From NCBI GenBank assembly GCA_041177965.1, contig JBEGWF010000191.1, positions 1 to 64,000 of the forward strand: a stretch of 64,000 nucleotides of DNA, written 5' to 3'. The position numbers and the translations under genes were made by a program. Positions 44,011 to 50,889 of the stretch are shown here, in pieces. The DNA comes from SXXZ01 sp041177965. Lineage in GTDB: Bacteria; Verrucomicrobiota; Verrucomicrobiia; Limisphaerales; UBA9464. Each line of letters begins with the position of its first letter. The first letter of the stretch is position 1. The notes below the pieces were generated by a model, which saw only the letters and a list, made by a program, of their open reading frames with translations, was not told the origin of the DNA and did no database searches.

Positions 44011-44106
44011 AACATCTTCACTTCTCCAAGGGACTCCGACTTAATGTCTTGGCCGAGCCGACGGCTGGCACTGTCTATTATATCGAAGCACCCGTAGTTG
44101 AACAAC

Positions 44107-45312
44107 ATGGAAACCTCCCTGACCACCCTCGTGGTGAAGCCGGGCGAAGCCGATCGATTGATCGCCGGCCACCCCTGGGTCTACTCCAGCTCCATCCAGC
44201 GCAGTTCACAACCGCCCGCCGACGGTGAATTGGTGCAGTTGAAGGATCATCGCCATCGGTTCCTCGGAGTCGGATTCTTCAATTCCCGATCGAAGATCCA
44301 GGTCCGCATGCTGGCCAACGAGCGGGTGGAGGTGACCCCCGAGTTCTTCGCCGAGAGGATCCGGACCGCATTGGCCGTCCGCAGACGCCACATGCCGCAT
44401 GCGACCTCCTTCCGGGTGGTGAGCGCCGAGGCCGATCTCCTCTCCGGATTGATCATCGACAAGTACGAGGACGTGGTCGTCCTCCAGATCAGCTCGCTGG
44501 GCATGGAGCAGCACAAGGCCGACATCGTGAAGGCCATCCAGCAGGTGCTCCGACCACGTTCGGTCTACGAGCGCAACGAGACCCATTCCCGTCAGTACGA
44601 GGGATTGCCTCCCGTGTCGGGACTCCTCGCCGGGGAACCGGTGGAAACGGTGGATGTGACGCTGAACGGGTTGAAGTTCACCGCCGACCTGCGTGCGGGT
44701 CACAAGACCGGACTCTACCTCGATCAGCAGGTGAACCATGCGCTGGTGGGTGCCATCGCCAAGGATGCGGTCGTCCTCGACTGCTTCACGTTCCTCGGTG
44801 GATTCGCGCTGCACTGCGCCCGTGGAGGCGCCCGCGAGGTCATCGCCCTCGACCAGAGCGAGGACGCCATCCAGGCGGCCCGCGGGCACGCCCAGCGCAA
44901 CGGGCTCTCGTCCAACACCCAGTTCGAGGTGTGCAACGTCTTCGACTGGCTGAAGGCCAGGACCACCACCGGTCCGAATGAGCGGTTGGTGCCCCAGTTC
45001 GACCTGATCATCCTCGATCCCCCGAGCTTCACGCGGAACCGGGCCTCGGTGCCCGACGCTCTTCGCGGCTACAAGGAGATCCACGTGCGTGCGCTCAAGC
45101 TCCTGAAGCCGGGCGGCACGTTGGCCACCTTCTGCTGTTCCCACCACGTCGACGCCCGCCTCTTCGAGGACGTCGCCCTCAGCGCGGCCTACGATCAGCG
45201 CAAGCTCCTGCGTCGGGTTGCGACCTATTCGCAGGCGCCGGATCATCCCATCCTGCCGAGCATCCCCGAGACGGAGTACCTGAAGGGCGCGGCCTACGAG
45301 CTGGTGCGCTGA
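44107..45312 (+). CDS. RlmI-like 23S rRNA (cytosine-C5)-methyltransferase
   Basis: A 401-residue SAM-dependent methyltransferase. An N-terminal PUA domain (VKPGEADRLIAGHPWVYSSS) is followed by a small EEHEE-like region and a Rossmann domain. The SAM motif is VLDCFTFLGGFALHCARGGA near residue 220, and LIILDPPSFTRNR near residue 302 holds the substrate-binding DPP block. The conserved Cys pair near the C-terminus (ATFCCSHHV) would supply the catalytic cysteine. The architecture matches RlmI, which makes m5C1962 in 23S rRNA, though related RlmK or unknown specificities are possible. ATG 44107 is used; an in-frame TTG at 44098 precedes it. Confidence 0.9.
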   Translation: METSLTTLVVKPGEADRLIAGHPWVYSSSIQRSSQPPADGELVQLKDHRHRFLGVGFFNSRSKIQVRMLANERVEVTPEFFAERIRTALAVRRRHMPHATSFRVVSAEADLLSGLIIDKYEDVVVLQISSLGMEQHKADIVKAIQQVLRPRSVYERNETHSRQYEGLPPVSGLLAGEPVETVDVTLNGLKFTADLRAGHKTGLYLDQQVNHALVGAIAKDAVVLDCFTFLGGFALHCARGGAREVIALDQSEDAIQAARGHAQRNGLSSNTQFEVCNVFDWLKARTTTGPNERLVPQFDLIILDPPSFTRNRASVPDALRGYKEIHVRALKLLKPGGTLATFCCSHHVDARLFEDVALSAAYDQRKLLRRVATYSQAPDHPILPSIPETEYLKGAAYELVR

Positions 45313-45331
45313 GGCGGGCGGGGCCGAAGGG

Positions 45332-45359
45332 TTGCGTTTCGGTGCGGGCGTCGCAGGTT
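45332..45359 (+). promoter_or_regulatory. Promoter of the SnoaL-like lipoprotein gene, predicted leaderless
   Basis: TTGCGT (45332-45337), 16-base spacer, CAGGTT (45354-45359), then 6 bases to ATG 45366. No Shine-Dalgarno sequence. Confidence 0.5.
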
Positions 45360-45365
45360 CCACCC

Positions 45366-45956
45366 ATGAAGTGGATCCATGTGCTGGCGCCGTGCGCGTT
45401 CCTGCTGTGTCTCGGGCTGGGTTGTTCGGCGGTTCCCCGGGTGACCGACAGCGCCGCGGCCCTGCGCACGGTGAGGGCCGAGATGGAGCGACGCCCGACC
45501 GTTTCCCCCGGATCCCCTGCCGAACGCGATGGGTTGGAGCGTCTCAAGACGTTCCTGTCGCGCATCGATGCCGAGTCGGTGAAATCCCGGACGCTCACGG
45601 TCTACGCGCCCGACGCCTACCTCAACGACACGCTGGTGATCCGGCGCGGTGCCACGAACATCCAGGCCTATTTCCAGACCACCGTCGAGGCGGCCGAGAG
45701 CATCACCGCGGAGATCGAGGACGTGAGCCGTTCCGCCGACGGTTGCTACTACGTCCGGTGGACCATGGACGTCCGGATGAAGAAGGTGGCCTCGGGCGAG
45801 ACGATCCGGACGCCGGGCGTGACCCTGATCCGCTTGGATGACCAGGGCCGGGTGCTGATCCACCACGACTATTGGGACAGCGCCGCCGGCCTGTGGGACC
45901 ACGTCCCCGGGATCGGTCGTGGCATCCGGTGGATCAAGCGGCGCCTCGAACCCTGA
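45366..45956 (+). CDS. SnoaL-like (NTF2-fold) lipoprotein
   Basis: A 196-residue protein with a lipoprotein signal (MKWIHVLAPCAFLLCLGLGC, Cys20 in the lipobox). A helical segment precedes an NTF2-type cone: LKTFLSRIDAESVKSRTLTVY, DAYLNDTLVIRRGATNIQAYF, and YYVRWTMDVRMKK, then VLIHHDYWDSAAGLWDHVPG. The HHDYWD stretch resembles proteins annotated as nuclear transport factor 2 family in Proteobacteria, whose role is unknown. Membrane anchoring suggests an envelope function. It has its own promoter and no obvious partner. Confidence 0.75.
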   Translation: MKWIHVLAPCAFLLCLGLGCSAVPRVTDSAAALRTVRAEMERRPTVSPGSPAERDGLERLKTFLSRIDAESVKSRTLTVYAPDAYLNDTLVIRRGATNIQAYFQTTVEAAESITAEIEDVSRSADGCYYVRWTMDVRMKKVASGETIRTPGVTLIRLDDQGRVLIHHDYWDSAAGLWDHVPGIGRGIRWIKRRLEP

Positions 45957-46131
45957 CCCGACGCTCCCGTATCCATCCTTCTTCCGGGTCGATCACGGGC
46001 TCCGTCCTCATCCCCGCATCCGGGCTTCTGCGGGTCGACGGTGTCGTCGATGGGATCTCCGGTCTGTGCCCGCACCAGATGCGCTCCGACCGGCCCGGGG
46101 GTGGGCCCCTTCAGGTGGGGGGCTTTGGGGG

Positions 46132-46159
46132 TTGCATCGCCGCCTCGGGCTGGAAGATT
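46132..46159 (+). promoter_or_regulatory. Promoter of the coiled-coil membrane protein gene, predicted leaderless
   Basis: TTGCAT (46132-46137), 16-base spacer, AAGATT (46154-46159), then 7 bases to ATG 46167. No Shine-Dalgarno sequence. Confidence 0.5.
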
Positions 46160-46166
46160 CGCGGTC

Positions 46167-46934
46167 ATGGAACGTCGATGGTCGGTCTGGGGACTGCTGC
46201 TGGGACTGGTCGTGTGGGGAGGCTGGAGCCAGAGGCAAGCGCAGCGACTTGGCCGCGAGTTGGAGGCGCTTCGATCGGCCGTATCGGTGCCTGCACCGGA
46301 GGCCTCGGAGGAGCCCGCCGCGCCGGCCATCGATCCCGGCATCGATCGTGTGGCTGCCGAACTGTCCGCACTGCGGGGCGAGGTGGTGGCGTTGCGCAAT
46401 CGGCTCGAAGAGCGTCTGCACCCGGAGGAACGGCGGCCGGTTCCGGTTGGAGGCGGGGCCGGGGCGGAGCGCGGTGAGGTGGGGGCGGTCGGCAAATCCG
46501 TTCCCGGTTACATCCGCAGCGGTTGGGTGGATCGATCCGGGATTCCCGATGCCGTCCTGGAGGGCTTCCGCCGCCAGTTGGGCGAGGTGGTCATCGAAGG
46601 GGCCCACATGAAGCAGTCCGGTGGAAGGCTTTTCTACTCGATGGAATCGAAGACCGCCGAGGGGCGGCACATGGAGTTGTCGCTCGACCAGACGGGCCAA
46701 GTGGTGCGAAGCCGGGTGGAGATGGACCTCGCGGCCCTTCCTGAGGCGCTCCAGGGGACGGTGCAGCAGAGCCTCGGCGACATCCCGGCTCCCCGGGTGG
46801 CCCTGGTGTTCGAGGACGGCAAGACCGTGTACCGGGTGCAGGCCAAGGCACCCGACCATGCCGTGGAGATGGTGCTCAGCCCCGAGGGGCAGGTCCTTCG
46901 GTCGGAGACGATGTTCCGACAGAAGAAGCCGTGA
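46167..46934 (+). CDS. Hypothetical membrane-anchored coiled-coil protein with PepSY-like C-terminus
   Basis: A 255-residue protein. A single N-terminal helix (WSVWGLLLGLVVWGGW) anchors it. Residues about 20-90 are heptad-rich and probably coiled coil (LGRELEALRSAV; ELSALRGEVVALRNRLEERL). After a Gly/Ala linker, residues about 125-255 contain two similar beta-alpha-beta units, GRLFYSMESKTAEGRHMELS and KTVYRVQAKAPDHAVEMVLS, each ending in a strand with the pattern G-x-V/V-L-R. This resembles PepSY-type or BLIP-like domains that bind proteases or peptides. No known family member is identified with certainty. Confidence 0.7.
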   Translation: MERRWSVWGLLLGLVVWGGWSQRQAQRLGRELEALRSAVSVPAPEASEEPAAPAIDPGIDRVAAELSALRGEVVALRNRLEERLHPEERRPVPVGGGAGAERGEVGAVGKSVPGYIRSGWVDRSGIPDAVLEGFRRQLGEVVIEGAHMKQSGGRLFYSMESKTAEGRHMELSLDQTGQVVRSRVEMDLAALPEALQGTVQQSLGDIPAPRVALVFEDGKTVYRVQAKAPDHAVEMVLSPEGQVLRSETMFRQKKP

Positions 46935-46938
46935 GCTC

Positions 46939-46955
46939 CCGACCCCGCGGGTCGG
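46939..46955. terminator. Triloop hairpin between convergent genes
   Basis: Perfect 7-bp stem CCGACCC/GGGTCGG with loop CGC, 4 bases after one stop codon and 2 bases before the other. No T tract. Confidence 0.55.
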
Positions 46956-46957
46956 AC

Positions 46958-48190
46958 TCAATCCCGCACCGCCGCTACGACCATCTCCAGCACGCGTCGC
47001 AGGCCGTCATCACCCCCAAGGCTCCCTTCGTGGAACGGGGTCCTCGGCAATGGTTTCCAGCCATCGCGGGACGTGTCGACGTCCTTGGGTTGCGGGACGT
47101 CGGTCAGGGTCGGATCGTATTGGCCGTTGTTGCCCCCCATCTTGTAGATCACGAGGTCCATCGACGGCACGATGATCAGACCGAAGCCGCCCGCGCCGGA
47201 CTTCCAGAACGCATCCCGTGGCGCCCCGGCCACGTGTCCGTCGGCATTGTGCTCGAACTGGAGGCTGAACGGGGTGTGCGGATTGAACGGTGACGATTGG
47301 GCGCATCGGGCGATGTAGTCGGCCGGGATCAGTTGCTTGCCTGCCCAGCGGCCGCCATGGGCGAGGCAATAGCCGAAGCGCAGGGCATCCGTGGCGTGGA
47401 CCGCGATGCTTCCCGCGCCGTTCGCGTGGGGCATGCGGAACCCGCCCCGGTTCAGGCAATAGCCCCAAGGCCCCCAGCCCATCGGCTTGGCGAGTCGCTC
47501 GTCGATGTACCGGTCGAGTTCCATGCCGGTGACCCGTCGCAACACCATGCTGGCGATGTGCGGTGCCGGGGATGAATACGAATACCCCGCCCCCGCGTTG
47601 GTCCACATCGGCACCCTCAGCGACGACGCGTCGAGATCGAGGATGTTCTGGCCGGGGACGGCCTTCAGCGGGAGGACACGCCCTTCGGCGACCGCCGTGG
47701 GCCCTCCTCCTTCACCCCAGTAACCGGCCGACATGCACAGCAGATGCCCGAGCGTGATGTCGGATCGGCGCGGATCGTCGAGCGGCAGCGCTTCGGGAAG
47801 GAACCGTTCGGTGAAGACCCGGGTGTCCAGCCCATCGGGGATCCGATCGCGGAACTCCTGCAACATGATGCCGCAGGCGATGCTCGTGTAGGCCTTGCCG
47901 GTCGAGGCCATGTCGGGGTTCACGTTGCGTCCCGCGCGTCCGAAATAGCGTTCGTGGACCAGGTAGCCCTTGCGCACCACCAGCAGTCCGCCGTTCTGCG
48001 TGCAACGCCGCGTGAAGTCGTCGGCGCGCGTCAGCGCGGCCGCGTCCAAGCCGGCCTTCTTCCGTATCGCGGTGGGCCCGGTGAGGGTCCGCCACCCGCC
48101 TTGGCTGTCCGGCGGCGGAAAGTATTCGGCCGCACGGACCACCCAGAAACCAAGCAGGGTACCGAGCAGGGGCAGGACGGAGAAACGCAT
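46958..48190 (-). CDS. Exported serine hydrolase of the beta-lactamase/penicillin-binding fold
   Basis: A 410-residue protein with a signal peptide (MRFSVLPLLGTLLGFWVVRA). The catalytic Ser-x-x-Lys is Ser96-Thr-Gly-Lys99 in DMASTGKAYTS. The Tyr of the second motif is in NAGAGYSYSSPAPH near residue 204, where the common form is YSN. The third motif is probably KSGAGGFGLIIV near residue 327. This fits the class C beta-lactamase-related group (esterases, DD-peptidases), not a true resistance enzyme. The promoter TTGCCG-N17-TAACCA ends 12 bases before the ATG. Substrate unknown. Confidence 0.88.
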   Translation of the reverse strand: MRFSVLPLLGTLLGFWVVRAAEYFPPPDSQGGWRTLTGPTAIRKKAGLDAAALTRADDFTRRCTQNGGLLVVRKGYLVHERYFGRAGRNVNPDMASTGKAYTSIACGIMLQEFRDRIPDGLDTRVFTERFLPEALPLDDPRRSDITLGHLLCMSAGYWGEGGGPTAVAEGRVLPLKAVPGQNILDLDASSLRVPMWTNAGAGYSYSSPAPHIASMVLRRVTGMELDRYIDERLAKPMGWGPWGYCLNRGGFRMPHANGAGSIAVHATDALRFGYCLAHGGRWAGKQLIPADYIARCAQSSPFNPHTPFSLQFEHNADGHVAGAPRDAFWKSGAGGFGLIIVPSMDLVIYKMGGNNGQYDPTLTDVPQPKDVDTSRDGWKPLPRTPFHEGSLGGDDGLRRVLEMVVAAVRD

Positions 48191-48202
48191 AGGAGTCCGC
48201 GA

Positions 48203-48231
48203 TGGTTAGACGGACCCCGTGCGCTCGGCAA
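48203..48231 (-). promoter_or_regulatory. Promoter of the serine hydrolase gene
   Basis: On the minus strand, TTGCCG (48231-48226), 17-base spacer, TAACCA (48208-48203), then 12 bases to ATG 48190. The predicted leader is only about 5 bases. Confidence 0.5.
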
Positions 48232-48318
48232 CGTCGCCGGAGGGATCGCCGGGTGCGGTCGTCCTGGAGGCGGCTGATCCAGAGGTGCCGATGACGGACC
48301 CCGGGGTCGCGATGATGC

Positions 48319-49056
48319 TCAGGCTCGAGGGACGTGTGCCTTGGTCCGAGACGATGTTCCGCGAGCAGCGGTCTTGAGCCCCCCTTTCCGACGGGTCGTC
48401 TTCGCCCGAGGGGAGCGTCGTGTCGCGGTGGCCCGGTCCGGCCGCGCTCCGGGTGCGGGCAGGAACGCCGCCCACCGGTCGAACATCCGGGGATCGAGGG
48501 CATCCGGGTAGCCCAGCCACCGCAGTCGTCCCTGCGAATGCAGCAGCGACAGGCCGTGCACCCAGGACCAGATCGACACCGCCACATCGATGCTGGAGCG
48601 GTCGGGGTATCTTCCCATCGCCTGAAGGTCGCGGACGCACCCGTGGAGTTCCTCGAACGACTCGGCGGCGGATCCCGGCATGGAGTCGTCGCCCGGGGTG
48701 TTGTGGGCAGGGTCGCCGAACATCAACCGATAATGGTGGGGGCGGCGGCGGGCGAAATCGAGGTACGCGTACGACAGCGCGTGGATCGCCCGCTCGGGAT
48801 CCGCCGCCGCCGAGCGGGCCCGACGGAGGGTGGCGAGGAACTCGTCGAAGCCCTCGTCCCGGATGGCCGCGAGCAGCGACTCGCGGTTGGGGAAGTGGTG
48901 GTAGGGCGCCTGATGCGAGACCCCCAGCCGACGCGCAAGGTCGCGGATCGAGAAGTCGAGGTCTCCCCGCGCGACGAGGGCCACGCCCTCGCGAAGGCAG
49001 GCCGCCCGGAGGTCGCCGTGATGGTACTCACGGCCGCGTTTTCCGGATGTTGACAC
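48319..49056 (-). CDS. TetR/AcrR family transcriptional regulator
   Basis: A 245-residue repressor-type protein. Residues about 9-57 form the helix-turn-helix (EYHHGDLRAACLREGVALVA, then FSIRDLARRLGVSHQAPYHHF). The middle is a TetR_C_33-like ligand domain (YLDFARRRPHHYRLMFGD; IWSWVHGLSLLH). The tail of about 40 residues is Arg/Lys/Thr-rich. GTG 49056 is chosen because MSTSGKRGREYHHGD is a typical start and it lies 7 bases after a promoter. A TTG at 49065 is in frame. Two near-identical palindromes sit on the divergent promoters upstream, so it probably represses itself and the membrane-protein pair. Confidence 0.93.
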   Translation of the reverse strand: MSTSGKRGREYHHGDLRAACLREGVALVARGDLDFSIRDLARRLGVSHQAPYHHFPNRESLLAAIRDEGFDEFLATLRRARSAAADPERAIHALSYAYLDFARRRPHHYRLMFGDPAHNTPGDDSMPGSAAESFEELHGCVRDLQAMGRYPDRSSIDVAVSIWSWVHGLSLLHSQGRLRWLGYPDALDPRMFDRWAAFLPAPGARPDRATATRRSPRAKTTRRKGGLKTAARGTSSRTKAHVPRA

Positions 49057-49062
49057 TGTCAA
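49050..49062. promoter_or_regulatory. Operator O1 on the tetR start codon
   Basis: Near-perfect palindrome TTGACACTGTCAA centred on position 49056, the first base of the tetR start codon. Its arms TTGAC/GTCAA match O2, 43 bases away (about four helical turns). Confidence 0.65.
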
Positions 49063-49063
49063 C

Positions 49064-49091
49064 AAATGACTTGACCGAGGGATCGTGTCAA
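49064..49091 (-). promoter_or_regulatory. Promoter of tetR, predicted leaderless
   Basis: On the minus strand, TTGACA (49091-49086), 16-base spacer, TCATTT (49069-49064), then 7 bases to GTG 49056. The -35 box lies inside the promoter of the divergent gene. Confidence 0.6.
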
Positions 49092-49098
49092 CTAGACA
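49071..49098 (+). promoter_or_regulatory. Promoter of the membrane-protein pair, predicted nearly leaderless
   Basis: TTGACC (49071-49076), 16-base spacer, TAGACA (49093-49098), then 10 bases to ATG 49109. Operator O2 covers the -10 box and likely start point. It interleaves with the tetR promoter on the other strand. Confidence 0.6.
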
Positions 49099-49105
49099 CT
49101 GTCAA
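49093..49105. promoter_or_regulatory. Operator O2 on the -10 box of the divergent gene
   Basis: TAGACACTGTCAA matches O1 at 12 of 13 positions. An overlapping GTGTC-N5-GACAC repeat (49085-49099) adds further symmetry. Binding here would block RNA polymerase at the membrane-protein promoter. Confidence 0.65.
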
Positions 49106-49108
49106 TAT

Positions 49109-50056
49109 ATGACACCGACCACGAACTCTCCCGAGCCTCGTTCCCGCGCGCTGCTCCGATACGCGGGGTTCGCCGGTATCGGTGCGGTTGTCACGCTGCT
49201 CCTCCTGGGTGTCGACCCGCGCCGCCTCGCCGGGGAACCGCTGTGGCTGAAGCCACTGAAGTTCTTCGTGTCGTCGGGCATCGCGGCCCTGACGGTGGAA
49301 TGGATCGTCACACGGGCCGGCGGGGCGATCGGGCGGATCAACGCCTGCCGCTCGGTGATCGCCTGGGGGTTCGCCTTCGAGATGGCCGTCATCTGCGTGC
49401 AGGCGGCGCGGGGCGTCCGCAGTCATTTCAACCTCTCGACCCCGATCGACACCGCCTTGTTCGCGTCGATGGGCCTGGTGATCACCGTGGTGGTGCTGGC
49501 CGCCGCCGTGGCGGTGTTCCTCGCCACCGATCGCCGGTCCCGGTGGTCGCCGGTGGAAAGGGTGGCGGCCCGCTGGGGCATGGCGGTATTCGTCGCCGCG
49601 GCCTTCCTCGGCAACCTCATGGCGCGGCCCACGCGGGAACAATCGCTCGCGGCATCCGCAAGCGGGAGGCCGGCATTGGTCGGGTCCCACTTCGTCGGTT
49701 CCGTCGAGGGCATGACCCGAACGATGCCCGTCACGGGTTGGAGTCTCGAATCGGGCGATCTGCGGGTCCCGCATTTCCTGGGGATGCATGCCATCCAGAT
49801 CCTCATGCTGATGGCCTTCCTGATGCGTCGCCTGGGGGTTCCGATGGGCGCCGAGTCCACGCGGCGGCGCATGGCCCTGCTCGGAGGCCTGTGGGGGGTG
49901 GTCTGGGGGGCCGCCCTGGGCCAGGCATTGACGGGCCGGAGCGTCGTCGATCCAGGGGGGGGCGGTTGGCTGCTGTGGGGATCGGCAGGAGGCGTGCTTG
50001 TCTGCATCGGGTCCATGCTCCCGCTGGGCGTGCAACGGAAGGAGGTGGGCGTGTGA
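49109..50056 (+). CDS. Hypothetical multi-pass membrane protein
   Basis: A 315-residue integral membrane protein with about seven or eight hydrophobic helices, for example YAGFAGIGAVVTLLLLGV near the N-terminus, FASMGLVITVVVLAAAVAVFL in the middle and GGWLLWGSAGGVLVCIGSML at the end. Recognisable segments are LWLKPLKFFVSSGIAALTVEW near residue 48 and FLGMHAIQILMLMAFLMRRLG near residue 220. I recall similar proteins being uncharacterised in Proteobacteria. ATG 49109 is preferred because its promoter ends 10 bases upstream. It overlaps the next gene by 4 bases (GTGA). It is probably controlled by the divergent TetR protein. No function can be assigned. Confidence 0.8.
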   Translation: MTPTTNSPEPRSRALLRYAGFAGIGAVVTLLLLGVDPRRLAGEPLWLKPLKFFVSSGIAALTVEWIVTRAGGAIGRINACRSVIAWGFAFEMAVICVQAARGVRSHFNLSTPIDTALFASMGLVITVVVLAAAVAVFLATDRRSRWSPVERVAARWGMAVFVAAAFLGNLMARPTREQSLAASASGRPALVGSHFVGSVEGMTRTMPVTGWSLESGDLRVPHFLGMHAIQILMLMAFLMRRLGVPMGAESTRRRMALLGGLWGVVWGAALGQALTGRSVVDPGGGGWLLWGSAGGVLVCIGSMLPLGVQRKEVGV

Positions 50057-50505
50057 ACGCGATCCCCCTGATCTTCGACGCCGCCAACCTGTTCGTGCTG
50101 CCCTTCTGGTTCCTGATGGTGTTCGTCCCGCACGCGGGTTGGACCCGTCGCCTGATGGCCTCGTCGGGGATCGGGCCGGTGCACCTGTTCGCGCTGCTGT
50201 ATGTCCTCGCGGTGGTTCCGGCGTTGATCGCCGATCCCGCCGCCGTGTCGGTGCTGCTGCGGCCATCGCTCGACGGGGTCCGCGGCCTGCTGGGTTCCCC
50301 GGGTGGGGCGGCGGCCGGATGGATCCACTACCTGTGCTTCGACCTGTTCGTCGGGATCTCGATCTGGCGAGCGGCCCACCGCCGCGGTCAGCGCTTCCTC
50401 TGGGTCGGTCCGCTGCTGCTGTTGGTGCTCATGGTGGGCCCCTTGGGTTGGCTGTGCTACGAGGCGATCTCCCGCGCCACCGGAGCCCACACCCGGGACG
50501 CATAG
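50053..50505 (+). CDS. ABA4-like (DUF4281) membrane protein
   Basis: A 150-residue four-helix membrane protein starting at GTG 50053 inside the previous stop region. Segments FDAANLFVLPFWFLMVFVPHAGWTRR-like (presented from residue 8), then VHLFALLYVLAVVPALI, WIHYLCFDLFVGISIWRAAHR and LLLVLMVGPLGWLCYEAI match the family of plant ABA4, required for neoxanthin formation, and its bacterial relatives of unknown role. The conserved Cys-Phe-Asp-Leu-Phe-Val-Gly stretch is present. It is co-transcribed with the membrane protein upstream and probably under TetR control. Whether carotenoids are involved here is unknown. Confidence 0.82.
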   Translation: MNAIPLIFDAANLFVLPFWFLMVFVPHAGWTRRLMASSGIGPVHLFALLYVLAVVPALIADPAAVSVLLRPSLDGVRGLLGSPGGAAAGWIHYLCFDLFVGISIWRAAHRRGQRFLWVGPLLLLVLMVGPLGWLCYEAISRATGAHTRDA

Positions 50506-50529
50506 AATCCCGGGAAGCCGCCCGCACCG

Positions 50530-50548
50530 ATCCGCGGCAGCCGCGGAT
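50530..50548 (+). terminator. Triloop hairpin after the ABA4-like gene
   Basis: Perfect 8-bp stem ATCCGCGG/CCGCGGAT with loop CAG, 25 bases after the stop codon. The remaining intergenic bases up to the tRNA hold no gene. Confidence 0.5.
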
Positions 50549-50714
50549 ATGCCATTGCGGGCAGGGGGGTGTCGTTTCCGGGGAGGTTGCTGGATCCTGA
50601 GGCGGTGGAGGCGGACCTTTGAGGGACGTACAAAGTACCAGCGAAGTGGCAGCAGGAAATCCAAAGCCGCATCTCCACACGGAGGGAACCCCTCAAAAAC
50701 CCCAATAAAAGCCG

Positions 50715-50791
50715 TGGTACACCGGGCAGGACTTGAACCTGCAACCTTCTGATCCGAAGTCAGAAGCTCTATCCAATTGAGCTACCGGTGC
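50715..50791 (-). tRNA. tRNA-Arg (anticodon TCG), CCA encoded
   Basis: Complete cloverleaf of 77 bases including CCA. The acceptor stem is GCACCGG/CCGGTGT with a G-U first pair. The D arm is GCTC/GAGC, and the anticodon stem TCTGA/TCAGA encloses loop CTTCGGA with anticodon TCG, which reads CGA. The T arm is GCAGG-TTCAAGT-CCTGC and the discriminator base is A. It is transcribed alone. Confidence 0.95.
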
Positions 50792-50889
50792 ACGGTTGGG
50801 CGGGACAGGGAAAGAGTGCCGAGGGGGCGCTTCCGTTGCAATACCGGCCCGGCGGATTTTGAAGACGTTCGACGGTTCCCCGGCAAGAT

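Noticed and set aside
44040..44090. Sigma-54 type -24/-12 promoter upstream of the methyltransferase (TGGCAC at 44066-44071)
   Set aside because: The required GC of the -12 element at the right spacing is missing. The TATTAT at 44076 is more likely a sigma-70 type -10, but no good -35 is found.
46958..48190. Antibiotic-resistance beta-lactamase
   Set aside because: The SxxK site fits the broad serine hydrolase group, but the YSN motif is altered and the length and context match esterase or peptidase-like relatives.
49088..50266. Long antisense frames over the two membrane-protein genes
   Set aside because: The products are Arg/Pro-rich shadows. The sense frames show regular membrane helices and a coupled start/stop overlap.
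50457..50760. Short reading frames across the tRNA-Arg and its flanks (for example ending in GLEPATF)
   Set aside because: They read through the tRNA gene in antisense and lack coding character.
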